Counted from the stretch's first letter, positions 1 to 10,443 are shown. The stretch: 57,606 nt of DNA from Luteibacter sp. UNC138MFCol5.1 (GCF_900110505.1 NZ_FODZ01000002.1:1-57606); one strand, 5' to 3'. Translations and numbers: made by a program. Notes: generated from the letters alone by a model not told the origin.

Positions 1-300
1 ATCGTGCACACCGATCAGGGGTGCCAATACACCGCCGATCTGTTTGTTGCTCATCTGGCCGAACACGGCGCCATCCAAAGCATGAGCCGCAAAGGCAATT
101 GCTGGGACAACGCCGTGGTCGAGCGGGTCTTCCGGACCCTGAAACACGAATGCCTCGGTGAGGAACGCCTGCCGCGGGAAATGACTCGCGTGGCGGTCAT
201 CGACTATCTGGCCGGCTACTACAACCACGAGCGTCTACACTCGACCCTCAACTACCTTCCGCCAGCAGAATTCGAAGCACTGGCGGCTCAATGCTCCTAG
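1..300 (+). CDS. IS3-family transposase OrfB, C-terminal fragment (cut by window edge)
   Basis: This is the last 99 codons of an rve-type DDE integrase; the reading frame is open from base 1, so the gene begins outside the window. The visible part has the HTDQGCQY stretch around the second catalytic Asp, then the GNCWDNAVVERVFRTLKHE block containing the catalytic Glu, and the YYNHERLHSTLNYLPPAEF tail typical of IS3-family OrfB. It catalyses strand cleavage and transfer for the element. No break is visible in this part, so it may be intact, but the N-terminal half and OrfA cannot be seen. Family assignment is firm; the subgroup is not determined. Confidence 0.9.
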   Translation: MVHTDQGCQYTADLFVAHLAEHGAIQSMSRKGNCWDNAVVERVFRTLKHECLGEERLPREMTRVAVIDYLAGYYNHERLHSTLNYLPPAEFEALAAQCS

Positions 301-330
301 CTCGTGGTCCAGGAAAGTCCAGCCACTACA
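1..330 (+). mobile_element. Right end of an IS3-family insertion sequence
   Basis: The transposase ends at 300. The following 30 bp, including GGTCCAGGAAAGTCC near 306-320, resemble a terminal inverted repeat and end in CA at 330, as IS3-family elements do. From 331 the sequence becomes GGCGCGCTCCTAC, which is one half of the REP-like palindrome found elsewhere in this window. The border at 330/331 is inferred because the left end is outside the window. Confidence 0.65.
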
Positions 331-343
331 GGCGCGCTCCTAC
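331..343. repeat. Half REP-like palindrome interrupted by the IS
   Basis: GGCGCGCTCCTAC matches the outer half of the right arm of the class 1 palindrome seen at 16791-16815 and 20953-20977. The inner half (GTCGCGCGCA) is absent because IS sequence abuts it. The breakpoint falls in the short AGG loop of the hairpin. Confidence 0.6.
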
Positions 344-350
344 CAGGCGA

Positions 351-1001
351 TCAGTGGACGGGCTGGGTCTGCAGCACCGGGGCGTCGCCGACCACGTCGG
401 TCCCTTGCGGCGGGACGAAGGTGAACGTGCCCTCCGGCAACGCGGTATTACGCGTCAGGTTCGCGAAGGTGATGTTCGTGAGGTTGCCGAGCTGGTCCTG
501 GAAACGCATGGCGGCGAGCGCGCCCTTCGCGTCGAACCCGAGGTCGGCGTAGGTGAACTGCGGATCCGCGCTCGTCGAGGTCAGGCGCAGCCACTGGTAA
601 CCGTCGTGCTGGCCCTGCTCCGTCACATGGAAGTCGCGGTCGAGCTGCGAGATGTCGGTGAGCACGGTCAGCGGGCTCTGCGCCTCTTCGCTGCTCTGCT
701 TGCGCACGGTGACCTGCTCCAGGTCGGGGTCGTAGAGCCACACGCGGCTGCCGTCGGCGACGATGGTCTGCTTGTACGGCGCCGTGGTCTCCCAGCGGAA
801 CTGCCGCGGCGCCTCGAGCGCCAGCGTGCCCTTGCTGATCTTGCCGGCTTCGCCGTTCGGGCCCGACAGGGTCTGCGTGAAGCTGCCCGCGAGCGAATGC
901 ATCCCCTTGGCGAAGGCGTCCAGGCGGTCGCGCGCCGGGCCGGCGGCGAAGGTCGGCAGGCTGAGCAGGGACAGCGTCGCGGCGAGCAGGAGGCGTTTCA
1001 T
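351..1001 (-). CDS. lolA: Outer-membrane lipoprotein carrier protein LolA
   Basis: 216 aa periplasmic chaperone that takes lipoproteins from the LolCDE transporter and delivers them to LolB at the outer membrane. Residues 1-19 form a signal peptide (MKRLLLAATLSLLSLPTFA). The mature part has the LolA beta-sheet pattern, with the APRQFRWE, VADGSRVWLYDPDLEQVTV and DLGFDAKGALAAMRF segments typical of the family, at normal length. It is the last visible gene of a run reading ald, ftsK, unknown, lolA on the minus strand and lies 32 bp after the unknown gene. In many gammaproteobacteria rarA follows lolA; here an IS3-family end lies there instead. Confidence 0.95.
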   Translation of the reverse strand: MKRLLLAATLSLLSLPTFAAGPARDRLDAFAKGMHSLAGSFTQTLSGPNGEAGKISKGTLALEAPRQFRWETTAPYKQTIVADGSRVWLYDPDLEQVTVRKQSSEEAQSPLTVLTDISQLDRDFHVTEQGQHDGYQWLRLTSTSADPQFTYADLGFDAKGALAAMRFQDQLGNLTNITFANLTRNTALPEGTFTFVPPQGTDVVGDAPVLQTQPVH

Positions 1002-1033
1002 GGGCGTGGATTCCGTGGGATTCGGCGCGATTG

Positions 1034-1462
1034 TCAGCGATCGGTTTCGAACAGCGACTTAAGCATGTCGATGGCCTCGGCGGGCGTGATCTCGCCGGCC
1101 TCCATCTTCTCGCTGATGTCGGCGATGGCCTTGCCGTCGCGATGCCAGTAAGGCGCGTCACGCGTGGCCGTGTGCACCGGGCGGGCCTCCTGCCCCAGCA
1201 CCGCGATCTCCGCGATCTCGGGCTGTTCGGCGAAGATGACTTCCAGCGCGTCGTCCACCCCGGCGGTATGGCCGCTCGGGTAGTCGCGGGTGACGAAGCA
1301 TGCGCGGCCGTCGTCGGCGCGCAGCTCCAGCCCGGGAATCGACGGGTTCAGTTCGAAGATGCTCTCGACCTCGTCGAGCACCTCGGCCGTGGGCGCGAGG
1401 TCGCCGGTGACGAGCAGGCTCCAGGGGCGCTGGCGGAGCGCGCCCGGCTTCATCGGGTTCAT
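1034..1462 (-). CDS. Conserved hypothetical protein between ftsK and lolA
   Basis: 142 aa protein without signal peptide or membrane segment, so probably cytoplasmic. I do not recognise the family. It starts only 6 bp after the ftsK stop and ends 32 bp before lolA, so it is almost certainly co-transcribed with both. The N-terminal half looks like an alpha/beta fold (WSLLVTGDLAPTAEV, GLELRADDGRACFV), and the C-terminus is a predicted helix (ISEKMEAGEITPAEAIDMLK). GC-rich third positions agree with neighbouring genes. Position suggests a link to division or envelope work, but the sequence gives no function. Confidence 0.8.
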   Translation of the reverse strand: MNPMKPGALRQRPWSLLVTGDLAPTAEVLDEVESIFELNPSIPGLELRADDGRACFVTRDYPSGHTAGVDDALEVIFAEQPEIAEIAVLGQEARPVHTATRDAPYWHRDGKAIADISEKMEAGEITPAEAIDMLKSLFETDR

Positions 1463-1468
1463 GCGGGA

Positions 1469-3814
1469 TCAGTCCTTCGGAGGCGGCGGCGCCAGCACTT
1501 CGCGGTTGCCGTTGTGCTGCGGCGCGCTGACGATGCCGTCCTGCTCCATCTGCTCGACGAGGCGGGCGGCGCGGTTGTAGCCGATGCGCAGGTGGCGCTG
1601 CACGCCGGAGATCGAGGCGCGGCGCGTCTCGGTCACCACGCGCACGGCGCGGTCGTAGAGCGCGTTGTCACCGTCGCCCTCGCCCTCGGCGTCCTGCGGC
1701 AGGCCCGAGTCGTTGATGATCTTGCCGTCGGCGGTGGACTGGACCTCTTCCAGCACGCCTTCGATGTAGTTCGGCGCACCCTGCGCGCGCAGCCATTCCA
1801 CGACATTGTGCACCTCGTGATCGTCCACGAACGCGCCATGGACGCGCTCCGGCGTGGCGGTGCCCGGCGGCAGGTAGAGCATGTCGCCGTGGCCCAGCAG
1901 GGCCTCGGCGCCGGACTGGTCGAGGATGGTGCGCGAGTCGATCTTCGACGACACCTGGAACGCGATGCGCGTCGGGATGTTCGCCTTGATCAGGCCGGTG
2001 ATGACGTCGACCGACGGGCGCTGCGTGGCGAGGATCAGGTGCACGCCCGCGGCGCGCGCCTTCTGCGCCAGGCGTGCGATGAGTTCTTCGACCTTCTTGC
2101 CGACGATCATCATCATGTCGGCGAATTCGTCGATGATGATGACGATGTGCGGCAGCGGCTCGAGCGGTTCGGCCGTCATGCCCGGCATGTCCGGGTTGGC
2201 GCGGAACAGCGGATCGAGCAACGGCTGGCCGCTGCTCTCGGCGTCCTTCACCTTCTTGTTGAAGCCGCCGAGGTTACGCACGCCCACCGCCGCCATGAGC
2301 TTGTAGCGGCGCTCCATCTCGGCCACGCACCAGCGCAGCGCGTTGGCGGCTTCCTTCATGTCCGTGACGACCGGCGCCAGCAGGTGCGGGATGCCTTCGT
2401 ACACCGAAAGCTCCAGCATCTTCGGATCGATCATGATCATCCGGACGTCTTTGGCGCTCGACTTGTACAGCAGGCTGAGCACCATGGCGTTCACCGCCAC
2501 GGACTTACCGGAGCCGGTGGTGCCGGCCACGAGCAGGTGGGGCATCTTGGCCAGGTCGGTGACCACGGCCTTGCCGCCGATGTCCTTGCCCAGCGCGAGC
2601 GCCAGTGGCGACTTCACCTGGTCGTAGCGCTCGGAACGCAGGATCTCGGAGAGGTAGACGATCTGCTTCTTGGTGTTCGGGATTTCCAGGCCGATGACGT
2701 TCTTGCCCGGAATGACGTCGACGACGCGCACGCTGACGACGGAAAGGCCGCGCGCGATGTCCTTGTCGAGGCTGGACACCTGGCTGCCGCGCACGCCGGC
2801 GGCGGGTTCCAGCTCGAAACGGGTGATGACCGGGCCGGGATAGACCCCGACGACGCGGGCCTCGACGCGGAAATCCTTGAGCTTCAGCTCCACCTGGCGC
2901 GAGAGCACCTCGAGGGTTTCCTCGGAGTAGCCCGGGCCCTGCGGCGGCGCTTCATCGAGCAGCGACAGCGGCGGCAGTTCGCCGTCCATCGACGCGCCGG
3001 TGAACAGCGGGATCTGGTTCTCGCGCGTGGCGCGGTCGCTCTTGACCACCACCGGCGCAGGCGTTTCGATGCGGACCGGTTCGCGCTTGGCCTGCTTGAC
3101 GGCCTCGGCCTTCTTCACGACCTCGCGCTCGGCACGCGCGGTGCGCGCGGCCATGACGTCCGGCGCGCTGCGCAGCTTGCCGCCGAACCAGCCGCCGATG
3201 CGCATGACGAGCTCGCCCGTGGCGTCCATCAGCCGGAACCAGGAGAGGCCGGTGGCCAGCGTGACGGCGATCAGGCACACGGCGAGCAGCAGCAGCGGCG
3301 CGCCCTTGTCACCGAACGCGCCGTGCAGGCCGCGCCCCACCCACTTGCCGACGATGCCGCCCGGACCTTCCGGCAGGACGGCGGTGTCGACGTTGAGGTA
3401 CATCAGCGCGGGCGCGGTGATGAAGAAGAACACGAAACCGATGAGCCGCAGCGACGGCTCCCACGGCTGGACGTTGCGCTCCCCGCGATGGCGGAGCACC
3501 TGGATGCCCAGCGCGAGGAGCAGCAACGGGAAGCCGTAACTCACCAGGCCGAAGATGTACCGGAGCAGGTTGGCGATGTTCGCGCCGACCGAGCCACCGA
3601 AATTGGTGGCGTGTTCGGCGACGCCCATGTGCCCCCAGCTCGGGTCCTGGTCGTTGTAGCTGAGCAGGCAGACGAGGAGGTAAAGGGCCAACGGCAGGAG
3701 GAGCAGCGCCCCGGCCTCGCGGAGGCGGCGCTTGAGCTCTTCGCTCAAGCCCTCCCGCTGGGCCTTGACCTGCGCCTTCGCCTGCTTCTTTACGACTTTC
3801 GCGCTTCGCGCCAC
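1469..3814 (-). CDS. ftsK: DNA translocase FtsK
   Basis: 781 aa septal DNA pump that drives chromosome termini through the closing septum and activates XerCD at dif. The N-terminus (about residues 35-200) contains several hydrophobic segments forming the 4-TM anchor. A short Lys/Ala/Pro linker follows (about 215-260), much shorter than in E. coli. The RecA-like motor carries Walker A GTTGSGKS near residue 431 and Walker [12 protein letters not shown]. The C-terminal winged-helix gamma domain ([22 protein letters not shown]) reads KOPS. It lies 31 bp downstream of ald and 6 bp upstream of the unknown gene. The compact length is like SpoIIIE-type and xanthomonad FtsK proteins. Confidence 0.97.
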   Translation of the reverse strand: MARSAKVVKKQAKAQVKAQREGLSEELKRRLREAGALLLLPLALYLLVCLLSYNDQDPSWGHMGVAEHATNFGGSVGANIANLLRYIFGLVSYGFPLLLLALGIQVLRHRGERNVQPWEPSLRLIGFVFFFITAPALMYLNVDTAVLPEGPGGIVGKWVGRGLHGAFGDKGAPLLLLAVCLIAVTLATGLSWFRLMDATGELVMRIGGWFGGKLRSAPDVMAARTARAEREVVKKAEAVKQAKREPVRIETPAPVVVKSDRATRENQIPLFTGASMDGELPPLSLLDEAPPQGPGYSEETLEVLSRQVELKLKDFRVEARVVGVYPGPVITRFELEPAAGVRGSQVSSLDKDIARGLSVVSVRVVDVIPGKNVIGLEIPNTKKQIVYLSEILRSERYDQVKSPLALALGKDIGGKAVVTDLAKMPHLLVAGTTGSGKSVAVNAMVLSLLYKSSAKDVRMIMIDPKMLELSVYEGIPHLLAPVVTDMKEAANALRWCVAEMERRYKLMAAVGVRNLGGFNKKVKDAESSGQPLLDPLFRANPDMPGMTAEPLEPLPHIVIIIDEFADMMMIVGKKVEELIARLAQKARAAGVHLILATQRPSVDVITGLIKANIPTRIAFQVSSKIDSRTILDQSGAEALLGHGDMLYLPPGTATPERVHGAFVDDHEVHNVVEWLRAQGAPNYIEGVLEEVQSTADGKIINDSGLPQDAEGEGDGDNALYDRAVRVVTETRRASISGVQRHLRIGYNRAARLVEQMEQDGIVSAPQHNGNREVLAPPPPKD

Positions 3815-3845
3815 TAACGAACGACCTCGGTCCCGGTTGCCGGCA

Positions 3846-4910
3846 TCATGCCATGCCCTGGAGGGCCGGGTGCACGATCTTGCCGTTCTCGATGTTGATG
3901 CCCGCGGCGAGCGGGGCGTAGTCGCGCCACTCGTTGCCGGCGGCCAGGCGCTGCACGTACGGCAGGATGGCGGCCGAGATCGCGGTGGACGACGTCTGCG
4001 GCACGGCGCCCGGCATGTTGGTCACGCAGAAATGCGTCACGCCGTGGACCTCGTAGGTCGGCTCCTTCCAGGTGGTCGGACGCGACGTCTCGAAGCAGCC
4101 GCCCTGATCGATCGAGATGTCGACGAGTACCGAGCCCTTCTCCATCGTCTTGACCATCGCTTCGGTGACCACGCGCGGGGCCTTGGCGCTGGGGATCAGC
4201 ACGGCACCGACGACGATGTCGGCGTTGCGGACTTCCTCGGCGACCGACGACTCGTAGGCGTACAGCGCGGTGACGTTCGGGCCGAGGGCCATCATCTCGG
4301 CCATGCGATCCGGACGCTTGTCGAACACGACCACGTTGGCACCGGCCGACGCGGCGAGCGCGGCGGCGTTGCCACCGGCGGCGCCGGCGCCGAGCACGAC
4401 CACCTTGCCACGCGGCGTGGACGCCATGCCGCCCAGCAGCTTGCCCTTGCCGCCGTTGGGCTGGTGCAGGAGCGTGGTGCCGATCTGGGTGGCGATGCGG
4501 CCGGCGATGACGGACATCGGCAGCAGCAGCGGCAGCGCGCCGTTCTCGTCGACGGACTCGAAGGCGACGCCGGTCAGACCGATGTCCAGCAGGCTCTTCG
4601 TGAGCGCCGGCTCGGCGGCCAGGTGCAGGTAGCAGAACAGCAGGTGGTGCTTCTTCAGCAGCTTCAGGTCGCCTTCGATCGGCTCCTTCACCTTGACGAT
4701 CAGCTCGCCCTTCTCGTAGACGGCGGCGGCATCGGGCACGACGGTGACGCCCAGGGCGGCGTAGTCGGCATCCGCGTAGCCGCTCTTGGTGCCGGCACCG
4801 GACTGGATGAAGACCTCGTGGCCACGGCGGACCAGATCGGCCGCTGCGGCCGGGATGAGGGCCACGCGGCCTTCGAGGGTCTTGGTTTCGGAGGGAATAC
4901 CGATGCGCAT
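3846..4910 (-). CDS. ald: Alanine dehydrogenase
   Basis: 354 aa NAD-dependent enzyme interconverting L-alanine and pyruvate plus ammonia in the cytosol. It begins [18 protein letters not shown], the canonical Ald N-terminus, which is why the ATG at 4910 is preferred over upstream in-frame starts that would add about 70 non-homologous residues. Residue blocks KVKEP (catalytic Lys), LFCYLHLA (catalytic His), the Rossmann [13 protein letters not shown] and the [18 protein letters not shown] signature are all present. An AGGA lies 11 nt upstream of the ATG. It is divergent from trxB and leads into ftsK with a 31-bp gap. The 222-bp divergent region upstream presumably holds both promoters. Confidence 0.95.
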   Translation of the reverse strand: MRIGIPSETKTLEGRVALIPAAAADLVRRGHEVFIQSGAGTKSGYADADYAALGVTVVPDAAAVYEKGELIVKVKEPIEGDLKLLKKHHLLFCYLHLAAEPALTKSLLDIGLTGVAFESVDENGALPLLLPMSVIAGRIATQIGTTLLHQPNGGKGKLLGGMASTPRGKVVVLGAGAAGGNAAALAASAGANVVVFDKRPDRMAEMMALGPNVTALYAYESSVAEEVRNADIVVGAVLIPSAKAPRVVTEAMVKTMEKGSVLVDISIDQGGCFETSRPTTWKEPTYEVHGVTHFCVTNMPGAVPQTSSTAISAAILPYVQRLAAGNEWRDYAPLAAGINIENGKIVHPALQGMA

Positions 4911-5117
4911 CTTATGGAGGATCCTGAATGAGCCGATAAAAGTCGGGAGTAAGCCGCTCCGTGGGGACGAAGCGGGCACCATCGTGAGCCGAGCGTCTTG
5001 AATCGCACCCCCGTCTTCCCCATTCTTCCGGGTCGACCATGTCCTCGCGGACCTCGATACGGCCTTAGCATCCTGCCGCAAGAGGCGAGCGGTACGACTT
5101 AAAACACGCCGCAGTAA

Positions 5118-6095
<978 letters not shown>

Positions 6096-6133
6096 GGGAA
6101 CCGCCCCGCGACCCGCGCGGGGCGTTCCGCGAC

Positions 6134-7267
6134 ATGGACGGCATCCGCTTCCTCGACGGTCTCGGCGGCATCGCGTCCGCCGACTGGGATGCGCTCGTCC
6201 CGGACGGCAATCCCTTCGTCTCGCACGCGTTCCTGAGCGGCCTGGAGTCCCGGGGCTGCCTGCGCGAGGACTACGGCTGGAAGCCCTACCACCTGGCCCT
6301 GTTCGAACAGGGCCGCCTGGTCGCCGCCGCTCCCACGTACCTGAAGGGCAACTCGCACGGCGAGTTCGTCTTCGACTGGAGCTGGGCCTCCGCCTGGGAG
6401 CGGGCCGGCGGCGATTACTATCCGAAGCTGCTCGTCGCCTCGCCCTACTCGCCCGTGCCCGGCCCGCGCCTGCTGGTGCCGGAAGGAACGGCCGCCGAGG
6501 TGATCCGCAATCGCCTCACCGCCGCGCTGGTCGACGAGGCCGACCGCCTGGGGCTGTCGTCGATCCATGCCAACTTCCTGGCCGACGCCGACCTCGACGC
6601 CTTCGACGACCGCTGGCTCGCGCGCTCCGACTACCAGTTCCACTGGCACAACCGGGGCTATGCCGACTTCGACGCCTTCCTCGCCGCGCTCACCGCGAAG
6701 AAGCGCAAGAACATCCGGCAGGAGCGCGCACGCGCGCACGCGTCGGGCCTCACGATCGAGATGCGCGGTGGCGACGAGCTGTCCGACACCGAGTGGCGGC
6801 AGATCCACGCCTTGTATGAGCTTACGTTCGACATGAAAGGCAACCACGCGGCCCTGACCGCGCGGTTCTTCCAATACCTCGGCCGTACCCTCGGCTCGAA
6901 TGTGCAGGTGGCGCTGGCGCGCGATTCGCACGACATCGTCGCCATGGCGCTGTTCCTCCGTGGCGGCGGTGCGCTGTACGGACGTTACTGGGGTGCCAGC
7001 GTGGAGGTATCGGGCCTGCATTTCGAACTGTGCTACTACCGTGGCATCGACTACGCGATTCGCGAAGGGCTCGCCCGGTTCGAACCCGGCGCGCAGGGCG
7101 AGCACAAGCTCGCGCGCGGCTTCCTGCCCACGCCGACGCACTCGCGGCATTACATCGCCCACGAAGGCTTCCGCCGCGCGGTGGCGGACGCGCTCGAGCA
7201 CGAGGCCCGCCATCGCGAGGCGTATCGCGAGGAGCTCATGACCCACTCGCCTTACGCCGATCGATGA
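6134..7267 (+). CDS. COG3146/DUF482 GNAT-FemAB-like N-acyltransferase family protein
   Basis: 377 aa protein of the family once labelled peptidoglycan biosynthesis (DUF482), predicted to contain a tandem acyltransferase fold like FemAB. Recognisable segments are NPFVSHAFLSGLE near residues 25-37, WKPYHLALFEQGRLVAAAP, the RKNIRQERARA helix, and the C-terminal ARFEPGAQGEHKLARGFLP stretch that defines the family. No signal peptide or TM is visible. The substrate is unknown. Its stop overlaps the aat start (ATGA at 7264-7267), so translation is coupled to aat. The start at 6134 is the first Met in frame after trxB. Confidence 0.85.
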   Translation: MDGIRFLDGLGGIASADWDALVPDGNPFVSHAFLSGLESRGCLREDYGWKPYHLALFEQGRLVAAAPTYLKGNSHGEFVFDWSWASAWERAGGDYYPKLLVASPYSPVPGPRLLVPEGTAAEVIRNRLTAALVDEADRLGLSSIHANFLADADLDAFDDRWLARSDYQFHWHNRGYADFDAFLAALTAKKRKNIRQERARAHASGLTIEMRGGDELSDTEWRQIHALYELTFDMKGNHAALTARFFQYLGRTLGSNVQVALARDSHDIVAMALFLRGGGALYGRYWGASVEVSGLHFELCYYRGIDYAIREGLARFEPGAQGEHKLARGFLPTPTHSRHYIAHEGFRRAVADALEHEARHREAYREELMTHSPYADR

Positions 7268-7974
7268 TCCGCCTGCCGCAACTGCACCGGACGCGCGTCA
7301 GCCTGTTTCCGGATCCGGAGACGGCCCTGCAGGACCCGAACGGCCTGCTCGCCTGGGGCGGCGACCTCTCGCCGGAGCGGCTGCTCGCGGCCTACGGCCA
7401 GGGTGTGTTCCCTTGGTTCAACGCCGACGAACCGATCCTGTGGTGGTCGCCCGATCCGCGCTGCGTGTTTCGCACCGACGGCGTGCACCTCAGTCGCAGC
7501 CTGCGCAAGCAGCTGCGCCAGTCGAACTGGCAGGTCACGGCCGATACGTCCTTCAGCCGCGTGATGCACGCGTGCGCCGCGCCGCGCGACGGCCAGCCCG
7601 GCACCTGGATCGGCGACGACATGATCGCGGCGTACGAGGAACTGCACCGCCGTGGGCACGCGCACAGCGTCGAGGTGTGGGATCGCGGGTCGCTCGTGGG
7701 CGGCATCTACGGCGTGGCCGTCGGCAGGCTGTTCTGTGGCGAGTCGATGTTCAGCGCGCGCAGCGGTGGCTCGAAGGTCGCGCTCGCGGCGCTGTGCAAC
7801 CTGCTGCATGGCTGGGGCTTTCCGCTGCTCGATGCCCAGGTGACGAACAGCCACCTGCTCAGCATGGGCGCCGTGGAAGTGCCGCGTGCCGAGTTCGTCG
7901 TGCAGGCCCGCCGCCTTGCCGCGATGCCGGGTGTGACGGGGTCGTGGGTGAAGTATCCGCTCGCGCTGCCCTGA
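7264..7974 (+). CDS. aat: Leucyl/phenylalanyl-tRNA--protein transferase
   Basis: 236 aa cytosolic enzyme that adds Leu or Phe to proteins with N-terminal Arg or Lys, making them ClpAP substrates in the N-end rule pathway. Family hallmarks are GLLAWGGDLSPERLLAAYGQGVFPWF at residues 28-53, ILWWSPDPRCVF, GTWIGDDMIAAYEELHRRG, SVEVWD and GRLFCGESMFS. Length is normal. Its ATG overlaps the preceding gene's TGA by four bases. The gene ends just before a single REP-like hairpin that separates it from the convergent MFS gene. Confidence 0.97.
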   Translation: MIRLPQLHRTRVSLFPDPETALQDPNGLLAWGGDLSPERLLAAYGQGVFPWFNADEPILWWSPDPRCVFRTDGVHLSRSLRKQLRQSNWQVTADTSFSRVMHACAAPRDGQPGTWIGDDMIAAYEELHRRGHAHSVEVWDRGSLVGGIYGVAVGRLFCGESMFSARSGGSKVALAALCNLLHGWGFPLLDAQVTNSHLLSMGAVEVPRAEFVVQARRLAAMPGVTGSWVKYPLALP

Positions 7975-7978
7975 CCAC

Positions 7979-8005
7979 GTAGGAGCGCGCCCTGCGCGCG
8001 ACATG
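7979..8005. repeat. REP-like hairpin, class 1 (single)
   Basis: GTAGGAGCGCGCCCTGCGCGCGACATG: the core forms a hairpin of GCGCGC / GCGCGC with a CCT loop. It is the same unit seen at 16720, 20881 and 30703, here without an inverted partner. It sits between the convergent genes aat and the MFS pump, where it could act as a bidirectional transcription end. Confidence 0.8.
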
Positions 8006-8022
8006 TTTTAAGGCCAAGCGAT

Positions 8023-9420
8023 TCAGCGTGCCCTGTGACCGCTCATTTCCGCGCCGGCATTTCGGGGCAACAGCGCGCACACCGGTGCCGCGATCAGCGA
8101 CACGAACGTCACCACCAGGAACGCCGCGCTGAAGTCGGGCAGCTGCGCGCTGGCGTGCCCGTTCCACACCACGGACACATGCAGCGCGGCGGACGCCACG
8201 CAGATACCCAGCGACAGCATCAGCTGCTGGAACGTGGTGTAGAAACTGGTCGCGCTGGAGAAGCGCTCGCTCGGCACGTCCGCATAGGCCACGGTGTTGT
8301 ACGCGCTGAACTGCAGCGACTGGAAGAATCCCGAAAGCAGCAGCACGGCGTAGATCGTCCACAGCGGCCAGTCGGGGCGGAACGCCGCGCACAGCGCCAC
8401 GCACACCATCGACAGCACGCCGTTCCACATCAGCGTGGCGCGGAATCCCCAGCGACGCAGCACCGGCGCGGCGGTCGCCTTCATCAGCATCGCGCCCAGC
8501 GCGGACACGAACGTGACGACACCGCTGTGCGCCGCCGAGAGGCCGAATCCGAGCTGCATCATCAGCGGCAGCAGGAACGGCACCGCGCCGGCGGTGATGC
8601 GCGTGAGCGAGCCGGCCACCACCGAAAGACGGAACGTGGTGAAGCGCATCAGCGACAGGTCGAGGATCGGGTTCGGCACGCGGCGCGAATGCCACACGTA
8701 CAAGGCACCCACCAGCAACCCGCCCACGATCAGCACGGCCGAGAGGTTCGACGACGCCGTGCCGTGACTGACCATTTCGAGACCGAAGACCAGGCACGAC
8801 AACGCGACGCCGGACAGCACGAAACCGAGCCGGTCGAACCGCACCTTGTCCGGCAGTCGCACGTCGGGAATGTATCTCGTGGCGAGCCACATCCCCGCGA
8901 GGCCGATGGGCACGTTGATGTAGAAGATCCAGCGCCACGACACCCAAGTGACGATGAAACCGCCCAGCGGCGGTCCGACCACCGGGCCGATCAGCGCGGG
9001 CACCAGCAGCCACGACATCGCCGAGACCAGCTCGGATTTCGGCACGGAACGCAGGAGCACGAGGCGCCCGACGGGCACCATCATCGCGCCGCCGATGCCT
9101 TGCAGCAGGCGCGAGGCCACGAGCAGCGGCAAGTTGCCCGAGACGCCGCAGAGGATGGAGCCGAGGGTGAACAGCGCGATGGCGGCGCGGAACACGTTGC
9201 GCGAGCCGTAGCGATCGGCGATGGCACCGCTGGCCGGAATGAACACGGCCAGGCTTAGCATGTACGACGTGAGCGCCACGCTCATGTGCAGGGGAGACAC
9301 GTCGAACGACTGCGCCATCGACGGCAGCGCCGTCGCCAGGATGGTGCCGTCCAGTTGCTCCATGAACATCGCGCTCGCGATGATCAGGGCGACGGTGCGG
9401 AAGCCTGGTGCGGAAGTCAT
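8023..9420 (-). CDS. DHA2-type MFS multidrug exporter (HsrA/EmrB-like)
   Basis: 465 aa inner-membrane proton-driven efflux protein. TM1 carries the DHA2 signature (MFMEQLDGTILATALPSM), followed by MSVALTSYMLSLAVFIPASG and the loop 2-3 motif ADRYGSRNVF. Motif C is seen in PALIGPVVGPPLGG. The ATG at 9420 gives a clean N-terminus; a TTG at 9468 would overlap the upstream pseudouridine synthase and add residues unlike the family. The substrate is unknown. A related pump of the same subfamily is encoded at 34622, and the two look like paralogues. It is probably transcribed after the pseudouridine synthase. Confidence 0.88.
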   Translation of the reverse strand: MTSAPGFRTVALIIASAMFMEQLDGTILATALPSMAQSFDVSPLHMSVALTSYMLSLAVFIPASGAIADRYGSRNVFRAAIALFTLGSILCGVSGNLPLLVASRLLQGIGGAMMVPVGRLVLLRSVPKSELVSAMSWLLVPALIGPVVGPPLGGFIVTWVSWRWIFYINVPIGLAGMWLATRYIPDVRLPDKVRFDRLGFVLSGVALSCLVFGLEMVSHGTASSNLSAVLIVGGLLVGALYVWHSRRVPNPILDLSLMRFTTFRLSVVAGSLTRITAGAVPFLLPLMMQLGFGLSAAHSGVVTFVSALGAMLMKATAAPVLRRWGFRATLMWNGVLSMVCVALCAAFRPDWPLWTIYAVLLLSGFFQSLQFSAYNTVAYADVPSERFSSATSFYTTFQQLMLSLGICVASAALHVSVVWNGHASAQLPDFSAAFLVVTFVSLIAAPVCALLPRNAGAEMSGHRAR

Positions 9421-9464
9421 CGGGGACGCGCGGCTGAGAGGCGCATAGTTTGCGCCTGCAAGCG

Positions 9465-10328
9465 TCAAAGGTCGAGGCTTCGCCCGCTGCGGAAGTGGCG
9501 GGGCTTGCCGCTGAGCGGGTCGACGAAGCGCAACTCGCGCGCGAGCAGGCGCAGCGGATCGCCGTAATCGCCCGTGTCGTCGCGCAGCTCGGGATAGGTG
9601 CGGTCGCCGACGATCGGCGCGCCCAGACTGGCCATGTGCACGCGAAGCTGGTGCTTGCGACCGGTCTCGGGCTCCAGGCGGTAACGCCAGTGACGCTCGC
9701 CGCGCTCGATGACGTCGACACGCGTTCGCGCGTTCGGCTCGCCGGACACCTCGCGCATGCGGAAGAATGGCTCGGCGCGTTCCAGGCGCGATGCGTGGAA
9801 AAAGGGAAAGTCACGCCCCGGCATCGGTGGCGCGATCGCTTCGTAGATTTTCGCGATGGCGCGTTCCCGGAACAGGCGGGTGTACGCGTCGCGGCTCGCG
9901 GGACGCGCGGAAAAGACCACGAGGCCTGCGGTGCCGCGGTCCAGCCGATGAAGCGCGGCGAGGTCCGGGTTGTCCAGGCGGCGCATGAGCCTGACCGAGA
10001 GCGTCTCCTCGACATGACGACCGGCGGGCATCACGGGAAGGAAGTGCGGCTTGTCGGCGACGACGAGGTCGTCGTCCATGAAGACGATCGATTCGTCGAA
10101 CGGGATGCGTGGTTCGTCGGGAACCTCGCGCCGGTAGGCCACGACCGCGCCCGGGCGATAGGGTGACGTTCGCGACACCGGCTGCCCGTCGGCCGTGACG
10201 GTGCCGCGCTCCATCCGGTCGATCCACGTCGCGCGATCGATCGTGGCGAAGCGCTCGCAAAGGAAATCGAGGACGGACGCCCAGCCGCCGGGAGGCAGGA
10301 CGATGCGGCTCGTGGGGTGATGGGTCAT
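9465..10328 (-). CDS. RluA-family pseudouridine synthase
   Basis: 287 aa RNA-modifying enzyme that isomerises uridine in rRNA or tRNA. The N-terminal 70 residues resemble an S4-type RNA-binding region, and the catalytic core starts at about residue 80. The motif HRLDRGTAGL places the catalytic Asp at residue 130, and RKHQLRVHMASLGAPIVGD is the second conserved block. It is not clearly RluA, RluC or RluD; YqcB/TruC-like or a clade-specific member is possible, so no symbol is given. It lies 44 bp upstream of the MFS gene and is divergent from the HDOD gene. Confidence 0.9.
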   Translation of the reverse strand: MTHHPTSRIVLPPGGWASVLDFLCERFATIDRATWIDRMERGTVTADGQPVSRTSPYRPGAVVAYRREVPDEPRIPFDESIVFMDDDLVVADKPHFLPVMPAGRHVEETLSVRLMRRLDNPDLAALHRLDRGTAGLVVFSARPASRDAYTRLFRERAIAKIYEAIAPPMPGRDFPFFHASRLERAEPFFRMREVSGEPNARTRVDVIERGERHWRYRLEPETGRKHQLRVHMASLGAPIVGDRTYPELRDDTGDYGDPLRLLARELRFVDPLSGKPRHFRSGRSLDL

Positions 10329-10402
10329 GTCGGTATCTTACGGCCGTCCGGTCCGGCGGCAGGCGACACGCCTCGCCAATCGTTTCGCCCCACCTTGCGG
10401 CA

Positions 10403-10408
10403 TATACT
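10403..10408 (+). promoter_or_regulatory. Candidate -10 element of the HDOD gene
   Basis: TATACT in the context GGCATATACTGCCCG, 36 bp before the GTG at 10444, would start transcription near 10415. No convincing -35 is seen 17 bp upstream. The TATnnTGCC context recurs at other starts in this window. Confidence 0.35.
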
Positions 10409-10443
10409 GCCCGCATCGTCCCCATCCCAACGCGGAGCCACAC

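Noticed and set aside
1031-3817. A 928-codon plus-strand open frame opposite ftsK
   Set aside because: It is antisense to a clear FtsK with Walker motifs. Its Arg/Asp/His/Val-rich, repeat-like composition is typical of the complement of a high-GC gene, and it has no domain.
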